Assembly: GCA_903939735.1 (NCBI GenBank)
Contig: CAJAIA010000022.1
Location: 1-64,000 of the forward strand
DNA: 64,000 nucleotides
Direction: 5' to 3'
DNA from: an uncultured Ignavibacteria bacterium
GTDB taxonomy: Bacteria; Bacteroidota; Ignavibacteria; Kapaibacteriales; Kapaibacteriaceae
Within the stretch, counting starts at the first letter, position 1, and every line of letters starts with the position of its first letter. The position numbers and the translations under genes were made by a program. Below the pieces are notes generated by a model that worked only from the letters and a program-made list of their open reading frames with translations, did not search any database and was not told the DNA's origin. Positions 29,656 through 39,012 of the stretch are shown here, one piece after another.

Positions 29656-31005
29656 TTAGCGAACGACCGAAAGCGTACGTGTGCGCTGACCGTTTGCATC
29701 TGTGTATGTGATCACCACAACACCGTTCATCCAAGCTGCTGTCGAGAGACGGAAGTTACCATCTTCAGCGACTGTTGATGCTGCAAGAACGCGGCCGTTG
29801 ATGTCGTGCACAGTTACTGGTGTAGCTGCCTTGACTGTTGTGAACACGATCTGCTCGTTTGCGGCATCAAACCATACGCGAGCTGTCTTGCCCATTTCAT
29901 CTTCAACGCTTGTTGTGATAGTACCGTTGAGGTTCACAACGTTGTCAGCACCGTCAGTTGCATCATTGTTGAACGTCACTGTTCCTGATTGTGCACCAAG
30001 TGGCGCGCTCTTGAAGCAGATGTTGACGTTGACTGATGCGCCAGCTGCAACCGTGATAGGAGCTGCTGGTGTACCTGTTGCTGGGTAGAAGGCTGGGTTT
30101 GTGAATGTCCAACCTGTAACGTTCATATCTACGTTACCAGTGTTCGTGATTGTCACATTTGGAGCACTCGTTGGTGCCGGTGTGCAATCTTCAACATCTG
30201 AGCGTACTTCATCGAACGAGAGAGCATCTGTTGTCTGGATGCGCGAGATACCAGGCGTTCCGCTGAGGTTGCAAACTGCGTTACCGCATGCTGTTGTAAC
30301 CGTGAGAACGTCTGTGTCGTTGCCTGCTGCACGAACAACTGGGTTGTATGCAAATGCAACATTGTGTGATGCACCAACTGCGAGGTTGATCGGACCTGTG
30401 CCCGTGCCACCAGCAGTGATTGTGAACACTGTGCCTGTTTGAAGCGCAATGTTTGTGAGTGTCATCGGACCGTCTGTGTTGTTCGTGATTGTGAGCTGAC
30501 CACCCTTAGCTGGGTCGCCAACCTTAACGAGACCTGCATCGATCGATGTTGCTGAAGCTGTCGGTGTTGCAGCAGAGATCTGCACGCGACGTGTGGTGAG
30601 GTTGCCCTTGAAGTCACGAACTTCAACAACGCAATCACCTGGCTTCGATGCGTCAACAAGTACGACGCGCCATGTTGCTTGAGTGACCTTAGGATCCTTC
30701 GTGAACGTTGCTGGCGTCAGAGCCTCGAGGCGAACGTTAACTGGCTGCGGGTCAAACGCAAGGCGCACAGATGCAATACCTGTTTCTACCTGGTCGCGCT
30801 CTTGTGGAGTCTGACGAGGAGGATCAGGAATGTTACGAGTTTCCGTTGCCGTGAATTCACGCACGCCGCATGGGAGCGACTGCGAAGTCACGACAGGAGG
30901 CATGGTGTCGATACCAGGCACAACGGCCTGAACGTTATCGCCACCTGCTGTCATTACCTGCACAGCAAACACGGCGGATGCCGCAAGAAGGCACAGTTTA
31001 CGCAT
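29656..31005 (-). CDS. Secreted choice-of-anchor/HYDIN-type protein with T9SS sorting tail
   Basis: 449 residues: signal peptide (MRKLCLLAASAVFAVQVMTAG); a region to about 150 with no clear match; two immunoglobulin-like repeats of the HYDIN/ASPM 'choice of anchor' kind (GGQLTITNNTDGPMTLTNIAL ... and SAPNVTITNTGNVDMNVTGWTF ...); and a type IX sorting domain (ARVWFDAANEQIVFTTVKAATPVTVHDINGRVL ... NGVVVITYTDANGQRTRTLSVVR). It is therefore predicted to be secreted and cell-attached. Function unknown. The codon pattern (many 'gtt'/'act' repeats) suggests an abundant repetitive surface protein. A reverse-strand TATAAT at 31107 may be its promoter. Confidence 0.8.
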   Translation of the reverse strand: MRKLCLLAASAVFAVQVMTAGGDNVQAVVPGIDTMPPVVTSQSLPCGVREFTATETRNIPDPPRQTPQERDQVETGIASVRLAFDPQPVNVRLEALTPATFTKDPKVTQATWRVVLVDASKPGDCVVEVRDFKGNLTTRRVQISAATPTASATSIDAGLVKVGDPAKGGQLTITNNTDGPMTLTNIALQTGTVFTITAGGTGTGPINLAVGASHNVAFAYNPVVRAAGNDTDVLTVTTACGNAVCNLSGTPGISRIQTTDALSFDEVRSDVEDCTPAPTSAPNVTITNTGNVDMNVTGWTFTNPAFYPATGTPAAPITVAAGASVNVNICFKSAPLGAQSGTVTFNNDATDGADNVVNLNGTITTSVEDEMGKTARVWFDAANEQIVFTTVKAATPVTVHDINGRVLAASTVAEDGNFRLSTAAWMNGVVVITYTDANGQRTRTLSVVR

Positions 31006-31106
31006 GACCAAATCCCTAAGTGAGAAAGATTGTAGAAGCCTCAGTAAGTGTCCGCCACCACACAACAAGCGCAAGGATGCGCCGTTTTCAGGTCACAGAC
31101 AGTGCT

Positions 31107-31134
31107 ATTATACGAACAGATGATGTTTACGCAA
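31107..31134 (-). promoter_or_regulatory. Possible promoter of the T9SS cargo gene
   Basis: On the reverse strand TTGCGT, 16 bases, then a perfect TATAAT (31107-31112). The leader would be about 95 bases. The rest of the 277-base gap to dus shows no gene. Confidence 0.45.
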
Positions 31135-31270
31135 AGGCTTGGAAATAAAATCTTTCCACGTAACCATCTCCGAACTGCCTCAACAACCACCACTGTTGCG
31201 ATAAGTTACATTCTAGAATGGACTTAGGGCCATTTTCACCCCCTATTCGGGTCGTGGGCTCCTGGTGTCG

Positions 31271-31278
31271 TAGTTTTG
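31271..31278 (+). promoter_or_regulatory. TAnnTTTG promoter element, dus-tilS-hpt-ftsH
   Basis: TAGTTTTG, exact match, separated from the dus ATG by only CACA; a leaderless mRNA is implied. Confidence 0.6.
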
Positions 31279-31282
31279 CACA

Positions 31283-32263
31283 ATGAAGATTGGCCATGTC
31301 GAAGTTGAGCAAGGCATTCTCCTCGCGCCGATGGAGGATGTCACAGATCTGCCGTTTCGCCGCATTTGCAAGCGTTATGGGGCGGACATTGTCTACACGG
31401 AGTTCATCTCAAGCGATGGACTGGTGCGGGATGCGAAGCGCTCAATGGAGAAGCTGCGTCTGGCGGAAGAAGAGCGCCCTGTCGCGATCCAGATTTTTGG
31501 GGGCGACGAGGATATCATGGTTGAGGCTGCTCGACGCGCCGAAGATTCGGGTCCCGACTTCATCGACATCAACTTTGGGTGCTGGGTGAAGAACGTGGTG
31601 GTCCGCAACGCAGGCGCAGCCCTGCTGAAAGATCCCCCACAGATGCAGCGCCTCACGCGCTCAATCGTCGATGCAGTGAAGAAACCCGTAACGGTGAAGA
31701 CACGGCTTGGGTGGAGCAAAGACAACATCGTCATCCTTGATGTTGCACGAATGATTCAAGACGCAGGAGCTGCCGCGCTCACAGTGCATTGCCGCACGCG
31801 TGACATGGGGCACGACGGCGATGCTGATTGGTCCTGGATTCCAAAGATCAAGCAGGTTGTGGACATTCCAGTGATCGTTAATGGTGATATCAAAACGCCT
31901 GAAGATGTTCGTCGCGCATTCAATGAGACGGGTGCAGATGCGGTGATGATTGGCCGAGCGGCCATCGGACACCCTTTCCTGTTCGCACATGCGAAACAAT
32001 ACATGGCCACGGGATCCTACACGCCGGTTTCGTCACGCGAGCGCATTCTTACGTGTTTGGAGCATCTCCGCCTCGAGCTGGAGTACAAGCACGAGCGACG
32101 AGCGGTGCATGAGTTCCGCAAGCATTATGGTGGCTACCTGAAGGGACTGCGCAACAACTCCCTTTGTCGACAGGACGTCGTACGGTTAGAGACGTACGAG
32201 GAGATCGAGGCACGCATGCTTCAGTTTGCCGACGAGCTCGATCTGATCCCCGAAGTGGCATAA
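31283..32263 (+). CDS. dusB: tRNA-dihydrouridine synthase
   Basis: 326-residue flavin enzyme reducing uridines in tRNA D-loops. TIM-barrel landmarks: LAPMEDVTDLPFRRICKRYGADIVYTEFISSDGL, VAIQIFGGDEDIMVEAARRAE, DFIDINFGCWVKNVVVRNAGAALLKDP (the usual Cys of NxGCP; the residue after it is W rather than P), TVKTRLGW, LTVHCRTRDMGHDGDADW and NGDIKTPEDVRRAF. The C-terminal helical RNA-binding domain is present. DusB is the closest named subgroup. First of a four-gene cluster. Confidence 0.92.
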   Translation: MKIGHVEVEQGILLAPMEDVTDLPFRRICKRYGADIVYTEFISSDGLVRDAKRSMEKLRLAEEERPVAIQIFGGDEDIMVEAARRAEDSGPDFIDINFGCWVKNVVVRNAGAALLKDPPQMQRLTRSIVDAVKKPVTVKTRLGWSKDNIVILDVARMIQDAGAAALTVHCRTRDMGHDGDADWSWIPKIKQVVDIPVIVNGDIKTPEDVRRAFNETGADAVMIGRAAIGHPFLFAHAKQYMATGSYTPVSSRERILTCLEHLRLELEYKHERRAVHEFRKHYGGYLKGLRNNSLCRQDVVRLETYEEIEARMLQFADELDLIPEVA

Positions 32264-32266
32264 CCA

Positions 32267-33640
32267 ATGGGTCTGTCACTACACGACCGAGTAGCTGACA
32301 TGCTCCGAGCGCATGGGGTAACCCAACAGCCATGCGTTGTTGCAGTCAGTGGCGGAGTCGATAGTATGTCCCTCCTCCACTGTTGCACTGCCGTTGCCAG
32401 TACACTGCAGATTGATCTACACGTTGTCCATGTGAATTATGGTCTGCGTGCAGCCGAAAGCGATGCCGACGAAGAACTCGTTCGCCAGGTCTGCGCGCAT
32501 CATGGGCTCCCCTGCCACGTTGCACAGGCTCGTCCGCACGACGATGCGATGATCAGCGAGGTTGGACTCGAGGCAACAGCACGAGCTATTCGATATCGGG
32601 AGTTCATCGCATACGCTGAGCAGCATGCGATCGGCGTGGTTCTCACGGGCCATACGCTTGATGACCACAGTGAGACCGTCATGATGCACCTCGCCCGCGG
32701 AAGCGGACTCGCAGGAATCGCCGGCATCCCCGCACGACGAGCACTTTCCACGACAGTGGATGTCTGTCGGCCATTTCGTCACCAACAGCGTAGCGACATC
32801 CTCTCCTATGCCACAACGCATGGGATTCGCTGGCGTGACGATGCAACCAACGACACAGATGCATTTCAACGCAATCGCGTCCGACACCATGTGATTCCTG
32901 CACTGCGTGACGTCTTCGGCGGACAGGTTCTCCATGCCATCGATCGATCCTCGGATCATGTGCGTCAGCTATCACGATACATCGACGATGTGGTCGCAAT
33001 CGCACTAACCGACATCATTGAACACCATCACACGACGTCCATTGTCGACCTTGCAAAGCTCGCTCGCCACCACGAATCGCTGATCCCTGAAATCCTACGA
33101 CAGGGCCTCTCCCTCTCGTATGATGATGTCCAGCGTGTTGTACAGCTGCTGGTGGCTGAAGTTGGATCCCGTGCAACGATTCATGGTCGTCGTCGCATCG
33201 TACGCGAACGCGGATCGCTCATTCTGTTACCTGAAGAACAAGTGGCCCCCTTGCCAGAACTTGGCATCGATGGCGATGGGCAGTATGTTGCAGGCTCGCA
33301 CGTCATGCATGTAGCACATGCAGAGACCAATGATGTGGTGCTGCAGGGAGATCAGACCATTGCCTATCTCGATGCTGCCTCGATCAACGGACAACTTGTA
33401 TGGCGACCGTGGAAGCACGGCGATCGATTTCAACCGCTCGGTATGACAGGACATGTGCTGGTGAGCGACCTTCTCTCAAACGCACGCGTCCCACACCTAC
33501 AACGGGATGATGTTCGTGTTGTGTGCGATGATGAGGGTATCCTGTGGGTGTGCGGACATCGACAGTCCGAGCGGACACGGGTAACGGCCTCGACCAGAAC
33601 AGTGTGTGTTCTTCACTACGAATTACTCCCTCCCCCATGA
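32267..33640 (+). CDS. tilS: tRNA(Ile)-lysidine synthetase
   Basis: 457-residue enzyme that converts C34 of tRNA-Ile(CAU) to lysidine, an essential step for AUA decoding. ATP-pyrophosphatase loop VVAVSGGVDSMSLLH at about 27, then HVNYGLR, ARAIRYREF, LTGHTLDDHSETVMMHLARGSGLAG, and RPFRHQQRSDILSYATTHGIRWRDDATNDT. The C-terminal TilS domain includes WRPWKHGDRFQPLGMTG. Starts 3 bases after dus; its stop overlaps hpt (ATGA). Confidence 0.96.
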   Translation: MGLSLHDRVADMLRAHGVTQQPCVVAVSGGVDSMSLLHCCTAVASTLQIDLHVVHVNYGLRAAESDADEELVRQVCAHHGLPCHVAQARPHDDAMISEVGLEATARAIRYREFIAYAEQHAIGVVLTGHTLDDHSETVMMHLARGSGLAGIAGIPARRALSTTVDVCRPFRHQQRSDILSYATTHGIRWRDDATNDTDAFQRNRVRHHVIPALRDVFGGQVLHAIDRSSDHVRQLSRYIDDVVAIALTDIIEHHHTTSIVDLAKLARHHESLIPEILRQGLSLSYDDVQRVVQLLVAEVGSRATIHGRRRIVRERGSLILLPEEQVAPLPELGIDGDGQYVAGSHVMHVAHAETNDVVLQGDQTIAYLDAASINGQLVWRPWKHGDRFQPLGMTGHVLVSDLLSNARVPHLQRDDVRVVCDDEGILWVCGHRQSERTRVTASTRTVCVLHYELLPPP

Positions 33641-34200
33641 AGAAGCTACCAGAAGACCGCATTCGTGTTCATGACCGCATGTTTCGTCCCTACATCTCAC
33701 AATCTGAGATCGACGACATGGTAGGACAGATCGCAACACGCATCAACAAGGCGTATGCGGGTGAAGAACTCACCGTGCTCGTCATCCTTAAGGGTGGAAT
33801 TCTGTTTGCATCAGACCTTGTTCGAAAGATCACCGTGCCGGTGTCGATTGAATTCACCCGAGCGTCAAGCTACGGTGACGGCATGACGCATTCCGGAACA
33901 ACGCGAATCGATGGCCTCACGGGCGACATTTCTGGTCGAAATGTGATGATCGTCGAAGATATTGTCGACTCCGGAACCACCCTGCGTGAACTTGTGAAGC
34001 ACATTAGTGGGTTAGCACCAAAGAGCATCACAATCACTGCGCTCCTCAGTAAGCCTGATGTGCACAAAGACTCGATTACGATTGACTATGTCGGACGTGA
34101 GATTGCCCCCGATTTCGTTGTTGGCTATGGCATGGACTATGCCGGGTATGGCCGCCAACTTGATGCTATTTGGGTAGTCTGCGACGACGAGACAACATAA
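33637..34200 (+). CDS. hpt: Hypoxanthine phosphoribosyltransferase
   Basis: 187-residue purine salvage enzyme joining hypoxanthine or guanine to PRPP. Seen: LTVLVILKGGILFASDLVRKI, EFTRASSYGDGMTHSGTTRI (flexible loop), and the PRPP motif NVMIVEDIVDSGTTL at about 103. ATG at 33637 overlaps the tilS stop by four bases. The tilS-hpt-ftsH order is conserved in many bacteria, which supports the three calls. Confidence 0.95.
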   Translation: MKKLPEDRIRVHDRMFRPYISQSEIDDMVGQIATRINKAYAGEELTVLVILKGGILFASDLVRKITVPVSIEFTRASSYGDGMTHSGTTRIDGLTGDISGRNVMIVEDIVDSGTTLRELVKHISGLAPKSITITALLSKPDVHKDSITIDYVGREIAPDFVVGYGMDYAGYGRQLDAIWVVCDDETT

Positions 34201-34227
34201 AACCTCCAGCCATACGTCATAGCGCCC

Positions 34228-36261
34228 ATGAACGGACCACAACAACGACCACAGCGCCCAAAGCGCGATCCTGAAGAAGAACAAGACATGACGGCTTCGC
34301 GTGTTCTTCGCAACATCCTTATTTGGGTGGGCATCCTCGTCTCGCTCGTGATGATCGGCATGTTCATGTCGAATAGTCAAAAGCAGGAGTATCCACTCAC
34401 CTACTCACAGTACGTCGAGTTCATCTCGCGTGGCATGGTTGAGTCGGCCGTGATTACCAAGACCCAACTCAATGACTTTGAGTTTCATGGTGCACTGCGA
34501 GACTCCGCAACTATTGCTGTGAATGGTCGAAGCGTCAACATCAAGCACTTCTCAACAAAGCTTGGCGTCGTCGACTCACAGACAGAAGCACTATGGCGAG
34601 CAAACGGTGTATCGTGGTCGTATGAAAGCGGCGACTCTCCATGGTGGGTATCGATCGTGCAATTCCTCCCGTGGGTGCTCCTACTCGTTGCATTTTTCTT
34701 CGTTACGCGCCGGATGCAGATGGGTGCCAATGGTGGCAAGAACATCTTCTCATTTGGAAAGAGTCGTGCAAGAATGCAACCTGAAGGGGGCGGACTGGTG
34801 TCGTTCCTTGATGTAGCCGGTGCAGACGAGGCGAAGGAAGAACTTCGTGAAATCGTTGAGTTCCTCCGTGATCCAGGCCGCTTCACGCGCCTTGGTGGCA
34901 AGATCCCACGTGGTGTCCTCCTTTTGGGTCCTCCAGGTACTGGCAAGACACTCCTGGCGCGAGCTGTTGCCGGTGAGGCAGGTGTTCCATTCTTCACCAT
35001 CTCCGGTGCGGACTTCGTAGAGATGTTCGTCGGTGTGGGTGCAAGCCGCGTGCGCGACCTCTTTGAGCAAGCCAAAAAGCAAGCGCCTTGTATTGTCTTT
35101 ATCGATGAAATCGATGCTGTGGGCCGCCATCGCGGCGCTGGACTCGGTGGAGGACACGATGAGCGCGAACAAACGCTCAATCAGCTGCTGGTCGAGATGG
35201 ATGGCTTCGAACAGAATTCAGGCATCATCATCATTGCAGCAACAAACCGTGCCGACGTCCTGGATCCTGCGTTGCTGCGCCCGGGTCGTTTCGACCGTCA
35301 AGTCGTGGTCGACCGTCCGGACTACAATGGCCGACTTGGCATTCTTCGCGTCCACACACGCAAGGTGCCGATTTCTAAGGATGTGAACCTTGAAGTGATT
35401 GCCAAGGGTACTCCTGGGATGAGTGGCGCTGACCTGGCGAACCTCGTCAATGAAGCTGCATTGCTCGCTGCACGACGCAATAGCGTCGATGTGACGATGT
35501 ACGACTTCGAGAACGCCAAGGACAAGGTCCTGATGGGTGTTGAGCGCAAGAGCATGGTCATGAGTGACCGCGAGAAAGAAACAACAGCCTATCACGAGAT
35601 TGGACATGCTCTCGCAGGCAAGCTTCTTCCGTTCGGCGACGCCGTGCACAAGGTGACGATCATCCCTCGTGGACGTGCACTGGGCGTTACGTCGTACCTC
35701 CCGAATGAAGAAATGCACACGATGAGCCGCGACCAGCTGGAAACACGCCTCGTAACATTACTTGCGGGTCGGGCAGCGGAACGCGTGGTGTTCAATCAGC
35801 TCAACACCGGGGCCTCGAACGACTTGGAGCGCGCCACGATGATCGCAAAGAAAATGGTGTGCGAGTTTGGTATGAGCGACGTAGTCGGTCCGGTTCGCTA
35901 TGCGAGCCAGCACGACGAGGTATTCCTCGGACGTGAGATCTCGCAACCTCGCGACCACTCAGAAGAAACTGCTCGTACGATCGATGCGGAAGTTCGTCGG
36001 ATTATTACCGACTCCGAACAACGCGCAGAGCAACTCATGCGCGACAATCTCGACCTTCTGCATCGTTGCTCAAAGGCGCTTGTGGAGCGAGAAATTCTCG
36101 ACAGCTCCGAGCTGGATGTCCTGATCCGCGGCGAAGAACTAACCCCGATGATCAAGGATGTTTCCTCACTACGCGAAAAGATTCGTTCTGCGGCTCCCCC
36201 AGCGGATACCACACCGTCGAGCGATCCAAATCCCGACGGACTGGCACTGAGCCCGACCTGA
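34228..36261 (+). CDS. ftsH: ATP-dependent zinc metalloprotease FtsH
   Basis: 677-residue membrane-anchored AAA+ protease for quality control of membrane proteins. Two spans ([17 protein letters not shown] and [16 protein letters not shown]) bracket a periplasmic domain. The AAA module has [13 protein letters not shown] (about 233) and [12 protein letters not shown], with the pore motif FVG and SRH region [10 protein letters not shown]. The zinc site is HEIGH (about 456), with the third ligand in [11 protein letters not shown]. The start ATG is 27 bases past hpt. A Pro/Ser-rich tail ends the protein; a good terminator follows. Confidence 0.97.
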   Translation: MNGPQQRPQRPKRDPEEEQDMTASRVLRNILIWVGILVSLVMIGMFMSNSQKQEYPLTYSQYVEFISRGMVESAVITKTQLNDFEFHGALRDSATIAVNGRSVNIKHFSTKLGVVDSQTEALWRANGVSWSYESGDSPWWVSIVQFLPWVLLLVAFFFVTRRMQMGANGGKNIFSFGKSRARMQPEGGGLVSFLDVAGADEAKEELREIVEFLRDPGRFTRLGGKIPRGVLLLGPPGTGKTLLARAVAGEAGVPFFTISGADFVEMFVGVGASRVRDLFEQAKKQAPCIVFIDEIDAVGRHRGAGLGGGHDEREQTLNQLLVEMDGFEQNSGIIIIAATNRADVLDPALLRPGRFDRQVVVDRPDYNGRLGILRVHTRKVPISKDVNLEVIAKGTPGMSGADLANLVNEAALLAARRNSVDVTMYDFENAKDKVLMGVERKSMVMSDREKETTAYHEIGHALAGKLLPFGDAVHKVTIIPRGRALGVTSYLPNEEMHTMSRDQLETRLVTLLAGRAAERVVFNQLNTGASNDLERATMIAKKMVCEFGMSDVVGPVRYASQHDEVFLGREISQPRDHSEETARTIDAEVRRIITDSEQRAEQLMRDNLDLLHRCSKALVEREILDSSELDVLIRGEELTPMIKDVSSLREKIRSAAPPADTTPSSDPNPDGLALSPT

Positions 36262-36283
36262 CGAACGTCATACTTCAGCAACT

Positions 36284-36332
36284 AACCCTCTGGCGATATT
36301 GTGGTATTCACCACACTTCCCAGAGGGTTTTT
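36284..36332 (+). terminator. Terminator after ftsH
   Basis: AACCCTCTGG (36284-36293) pairs with CCAGAGGGTT (36320-36329), an inner hairpin GTGGT-ATTC-ACCAC lies in the loop, and five Ts follow. The next gene's ATG is only 2 bases past this structure, so it could also act as a leader attenuator. Confidence 0.8.
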
Positions 36333-36334
36333 CT

Positions 36335-36928
36335 ATGTCTAAAGGTTTCTTCTTCGTTCGCACAGCACTGCTGGCTGGCGCTACACTCATGAGCATGCTG
36401 ATCGCAAGTTGCGATTCCATCATTGACGCCTCATCGATTAATGTACCGATCGAGGTCAACATCAGCGGTGATGCGGTAAATCCATCGATTCCCTCATCCG
36501 ACGACGCATGTACAGATCTCACGACGCAGTCTGCCTTTAACGACAACGTCGCACGCATCCGCGGTGGTCGCGTGTCGGATCTAACATTGCGCATCACAGA
36601 TCTGACGAACCCCGTCTTTACGTCGGGCACGTTAAGCACGCAAGTGTTCTCTCGTGTAACACTGACACTTCGCTTTGATCAGCAATACGGCGATGCGCGA
36701 GTGTACACGCTGGGCGAATTCACCAATGTCTCCCTAGCCGACCTTATGAGTCAGCCACGTTCTCTCGTTCTGCATAGCGATGCTAACGATGCCATCGGAA
36801 AGATGACATCACAACCAAAGTTCTGCGTAACAGTCAGCTATGGATCACTTGCTAGTGGGCCAGCGAGTGCGGACTACATTCGTGCCGCTCTGGCGATGAC
36901 GTTGACGTTCGAGGCTCGAACACTCTGA
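36335..36928 (+). CDS. Lipoprotein of unknown function
   Basis: 197 residues with a lipoprotein signal: FVRTALLAGATLMSMLIASC, cysteine at about 24. The mature chain is beta-rich and Thr/Ser/Asp-rich (VPIEVNISGDAVNPSIP, GGRVSDLTLRITDLTNPVFTSGT, VFSRVTLTLRFDQQYG), resembling a small adhesin-like or structural envelope domain. Not recognised. Its ATG directly follows the T run of the ftsH terminator, leaving no room for an ordinary leader; expression is probably by read-through, or from a promoter inside the hairpin region. Confidence 0.65.
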   Translation: MSKGFFFVRTALLAGATLMSMLIASCDSIIDASSINVPIEVNISGDAVNPSIPSSDDACTDLTTQSAFNDNVARIRGGRVSDLTLRITDLTNPVFTSGTLSTQVFSRVTLTLRFDQQYGDARVYTLGEFTNVSLADLMSQPRSLVLHSDANDAIGKMTSQPKFCVTVSYGSLASGPASADYIRAALAMTLTFEARTL

Positions 36929-36930
36929 TC

Positions 36931-37683
36931 TCAGAACTTCGTGAGCTTCACGAAGATGAATTCTGGAATGGCCCGTACGAGAGCCATGATGAAACGCCAC
37001 ACACCTGGTGTATACAGCACCATGGTTCGGCGTGCCACAGCACGCACAATGTCTGACGCTACGACGCGAGGTGGAACCATCAACGGAAGGGTGATACCTC
37101 GCGTCATTGGCGTGTCGACCGGACCCGGTTTTACGGTCAGGACGTACACACCCTTTTGTCGCAAACGGACGTTGAGTCCGGAAAAGAACGTCGTGACCGC
37201 TGCCTTCGCTGCTCCGTACGCATAGTTGCTGGCACGACCACGATCACCCGCTACAGAGGAAATGCCAACCAACGTACCTGAGCCTTGTTCCTCAAGAACA
37301 TCAGCATAGCGGTGCGCAAACGATATCACACTCACAGCGTTAACCATGAAGCTCGCTATCGTGGCATCAACGTCGTGATCGAGTGTATGCTGATCTGGCA
37401 ACACACCATGGGCAATGATCACGCAGTCGATGGTTCCTAGGAATGTCCGCGACTGCTCCACGATGTTGGCATGGACGTCACGCATCAAGAGATCAGCAAC
37501 ATAGACGGCAACTTCTTCTGCACCGCGTGCACGAAGATCTGCTGCTACAGCCATCACCTTGCTCTCATCACGAGCAACGCAGAATAGTCGAGCTCCTTGC
37601 ACCGCATAGAGTTTTGCTACTTCTTGTGCGATAGCCGACGTAGCGCCGATGATGACGATACGCGTTGGTGTTTGCGATGCCAT
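36931..37683 (-). CDS. dprE2: Short-chain reductase, DprE2-like
   Basis: 250-residue SDR enzyme. NAD(P) motif IVIIGATSAIAQEVAKLYA (T-G-x3-G-I variant GATSAIA), NNAG-equivalent IAHGVLP, catalytic Ser in VGISSVAGDRG and Tyr/Lys in SNYAYGAAKAAV. The GATSAIAxE start and the ISSVAGDRGRxSNYxYGAxKA block are features of the DprE2 group, which reduces the 2-keto sugar made by DprE1 to polyprenyl-phosphoryl-arabinose. A membrane-associating C-terminus (FIMALVRAIPEFIFVKL) fits. It is the third gene of the cassette, 7 bases after the oxidase. Function is inferred from the neighbourhood as well as sequence. Confidence 0.78.
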   Translation of the reverse strand: MASQTPTRIVIIGATSAIAQEVAKLYAVQGARLFCVARDESKVMAVAADLRARGAEEVAVYVADLLMRDVHANIVEQSRTFLGTIDCVIIAHGVLPDQHTLDHDVDATIASFMVNAVSVISFAHRYADVLEEQGSGTLVGISSVAGDRGRASNYAYGAAKAAVTTFFSGLNVRLRQKGVYVLTVKPGPVDTPMTRGITLPLMVPPRVVASDIVRAVARRTMVLYTPGVWRFIMALVRAIPEFIFVKLTKF

Positions 37684-37690
37684 GTGTTCT

Positions 37691-39010
37691 CTACTCCTCT
37701 GAAACACGACGCCAGAATGTACTCGACATTCCGGGATCGATCAATGGTCTAAACTGCGCTAACTCGTCGGCATACATCGCGCGGAACATTGCACCATTCA
37801 CACGCGCATCCTTTGCTGGATAGATACGTCCACCCATTTCATGCACGATCTCATCACAACGATCGAGAGCATCGAACATCCGCTTGCCCCCTATCGGCAT
37901 GTCGAGTGTGAGCGTGAGACCAGGTCGTGGGAACGACATAATCCCTGGTGATCGAGCGGCGCCAAACATCTTGAGAACTGCCAGGAAGGACGAAATCCCG
38001 CCGGCTTGCATCGTCGACAGGATGCGGCGCATCGCATCTTCTCCGCCGTCAAGGGGAACCACGCATTGATACTGCAGCATACCTCGTGATCCGTACAAGA
38101 TATTCCATCGCTCAACGGCGTCGAGCGGATAGAAGAACGGCTCGAGGTCGATATGCCTGCGATGCATGCGCCCGAACTGCTTACCATACCACACAGTGTT
38201 GAACAACGCAATCGTCGGCTTACTCAAGAGCCAGGCTGGCCCTTGAAATGGAATGCGAAGAAGTGGCTCGTTCCATGTTGCTTGGAGTGTGCCATCAGAT
38301 ACCGTCGAAAAGTTGCCACGCAGAACGAGCCCCTTACCAAGCGACGAACCTGAGGCGAGCACATCGATCCAACTCACCGTGTAATCCCAGTCATGATCCG
38401 ACGCCATCGTCAGTTCGATCACCTCGCGAAGTGAGCGCGCCTTAATGCTCTCCTCGTCAATCATGCGCGAGGCAATTGGGAGCAGAGCAACTGTGACCGT
38501 TGTGATGATACCTGTAAGACCCATTCCACCGATTGTCGCCGCAAACACGTCTGCATGCTGCGATGGCGTGCATACATACACCGTGCCGTCTGTACGATGC
38601 AGTGTGAGTGCGCGCACATGACACCCAAACGTACCGACGCGATGATGGTTCTTCCCGTGGACATCATTCGCCACGGCACCACCAAGCGTAACATACTTTG
38701 TGCCCGGAGTTACGGGAACGAACCAACCATGCGGGACAATCACACGCAGCAGATCCTGAATGCTGATCCCTGCCTCAGCTGTCACAACGCCATTCTCGCG
38801 ATCAAAGTCGAGAATTCGAGCGCATTGCTCCATTGCAACCAGTGTGCCGTCGGAATTCAAGCATACATCACCGTAGGACCGTCCTTTGCCGTAGGCAAGG
38901 ATCGGTGAAGACAGCGATGGGAGCTCGAGGTCTTGCGTCCATGCAAGATCCACAACCGTCGAAGGCTGTGCATCTGGAAAACGTCCCCACGATTCGTAAC
39001 GCTTGGCCAT
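37691..39010 (-). CDS. dprE1: FAD-dependent oxidase, DprE1-like
   Basis: 439-residue VAO/PCMH-type flavoprotein. FAD-binding region: ILAYGKGRSYGDVCLN, VTAEAGISIQDLLRVIVPHGWFVPVTPGTKYVTLGGAVANDVHGKNHHRVGTFG (key parts PGT, GGAxANDVHGKNHH), GLTGIITTVT. The C-terminal substrate domain includes YPLDAVERWN and GGRIYPAKDARV. The HGKNHH and YPLD blocks are typical of decaprenylphosphoryl-ribose 2-oxidase. It should oxidise polyprenyl-phosphoryl-ribose at C2. Start ATG is 2 bases after the UbiA gene stop. Confidence 0.82.
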   Translation of the reverse strand: MAKRYESWGRFPDAQPSTVVDLAWTQDLELPSLSSPILAYGKGRSYGDVCLNSDGTLVAMEQCARILDFDRENGVVTAEAGISIQDLLRVIVPHGWFVPVTPGTKYVTLGGAVANDVHGKNHHRVGTFGCHVRALTLHRTDGTVYVCTPSQHADVFAATIGGMGLTGIITTVTVALLPIASRMIDEESIKARSLREVIELTMASDHDWDYTVSWIDVLASGSSLGKGLVLRGNFSTVSDGTLQATWNEPLLRIPFQGPAWLLSKPTIALFNTVWYGKQFGRMHRRHIDLEPFFYPLDAVERWNILYGSRGMLQYQCVVPLDGGEDAMRRILSTMQAGGISSFLAVLKMFGAARSPGIMSFPRPGLTLTLDMPIGGKRMFDALDRCDEIVHEMGGRIYPAKDARVNGAMFRAMYADELAQFRPLIDPGMSSTFWRRVSEE

Positions 39011-39012
39011 CG

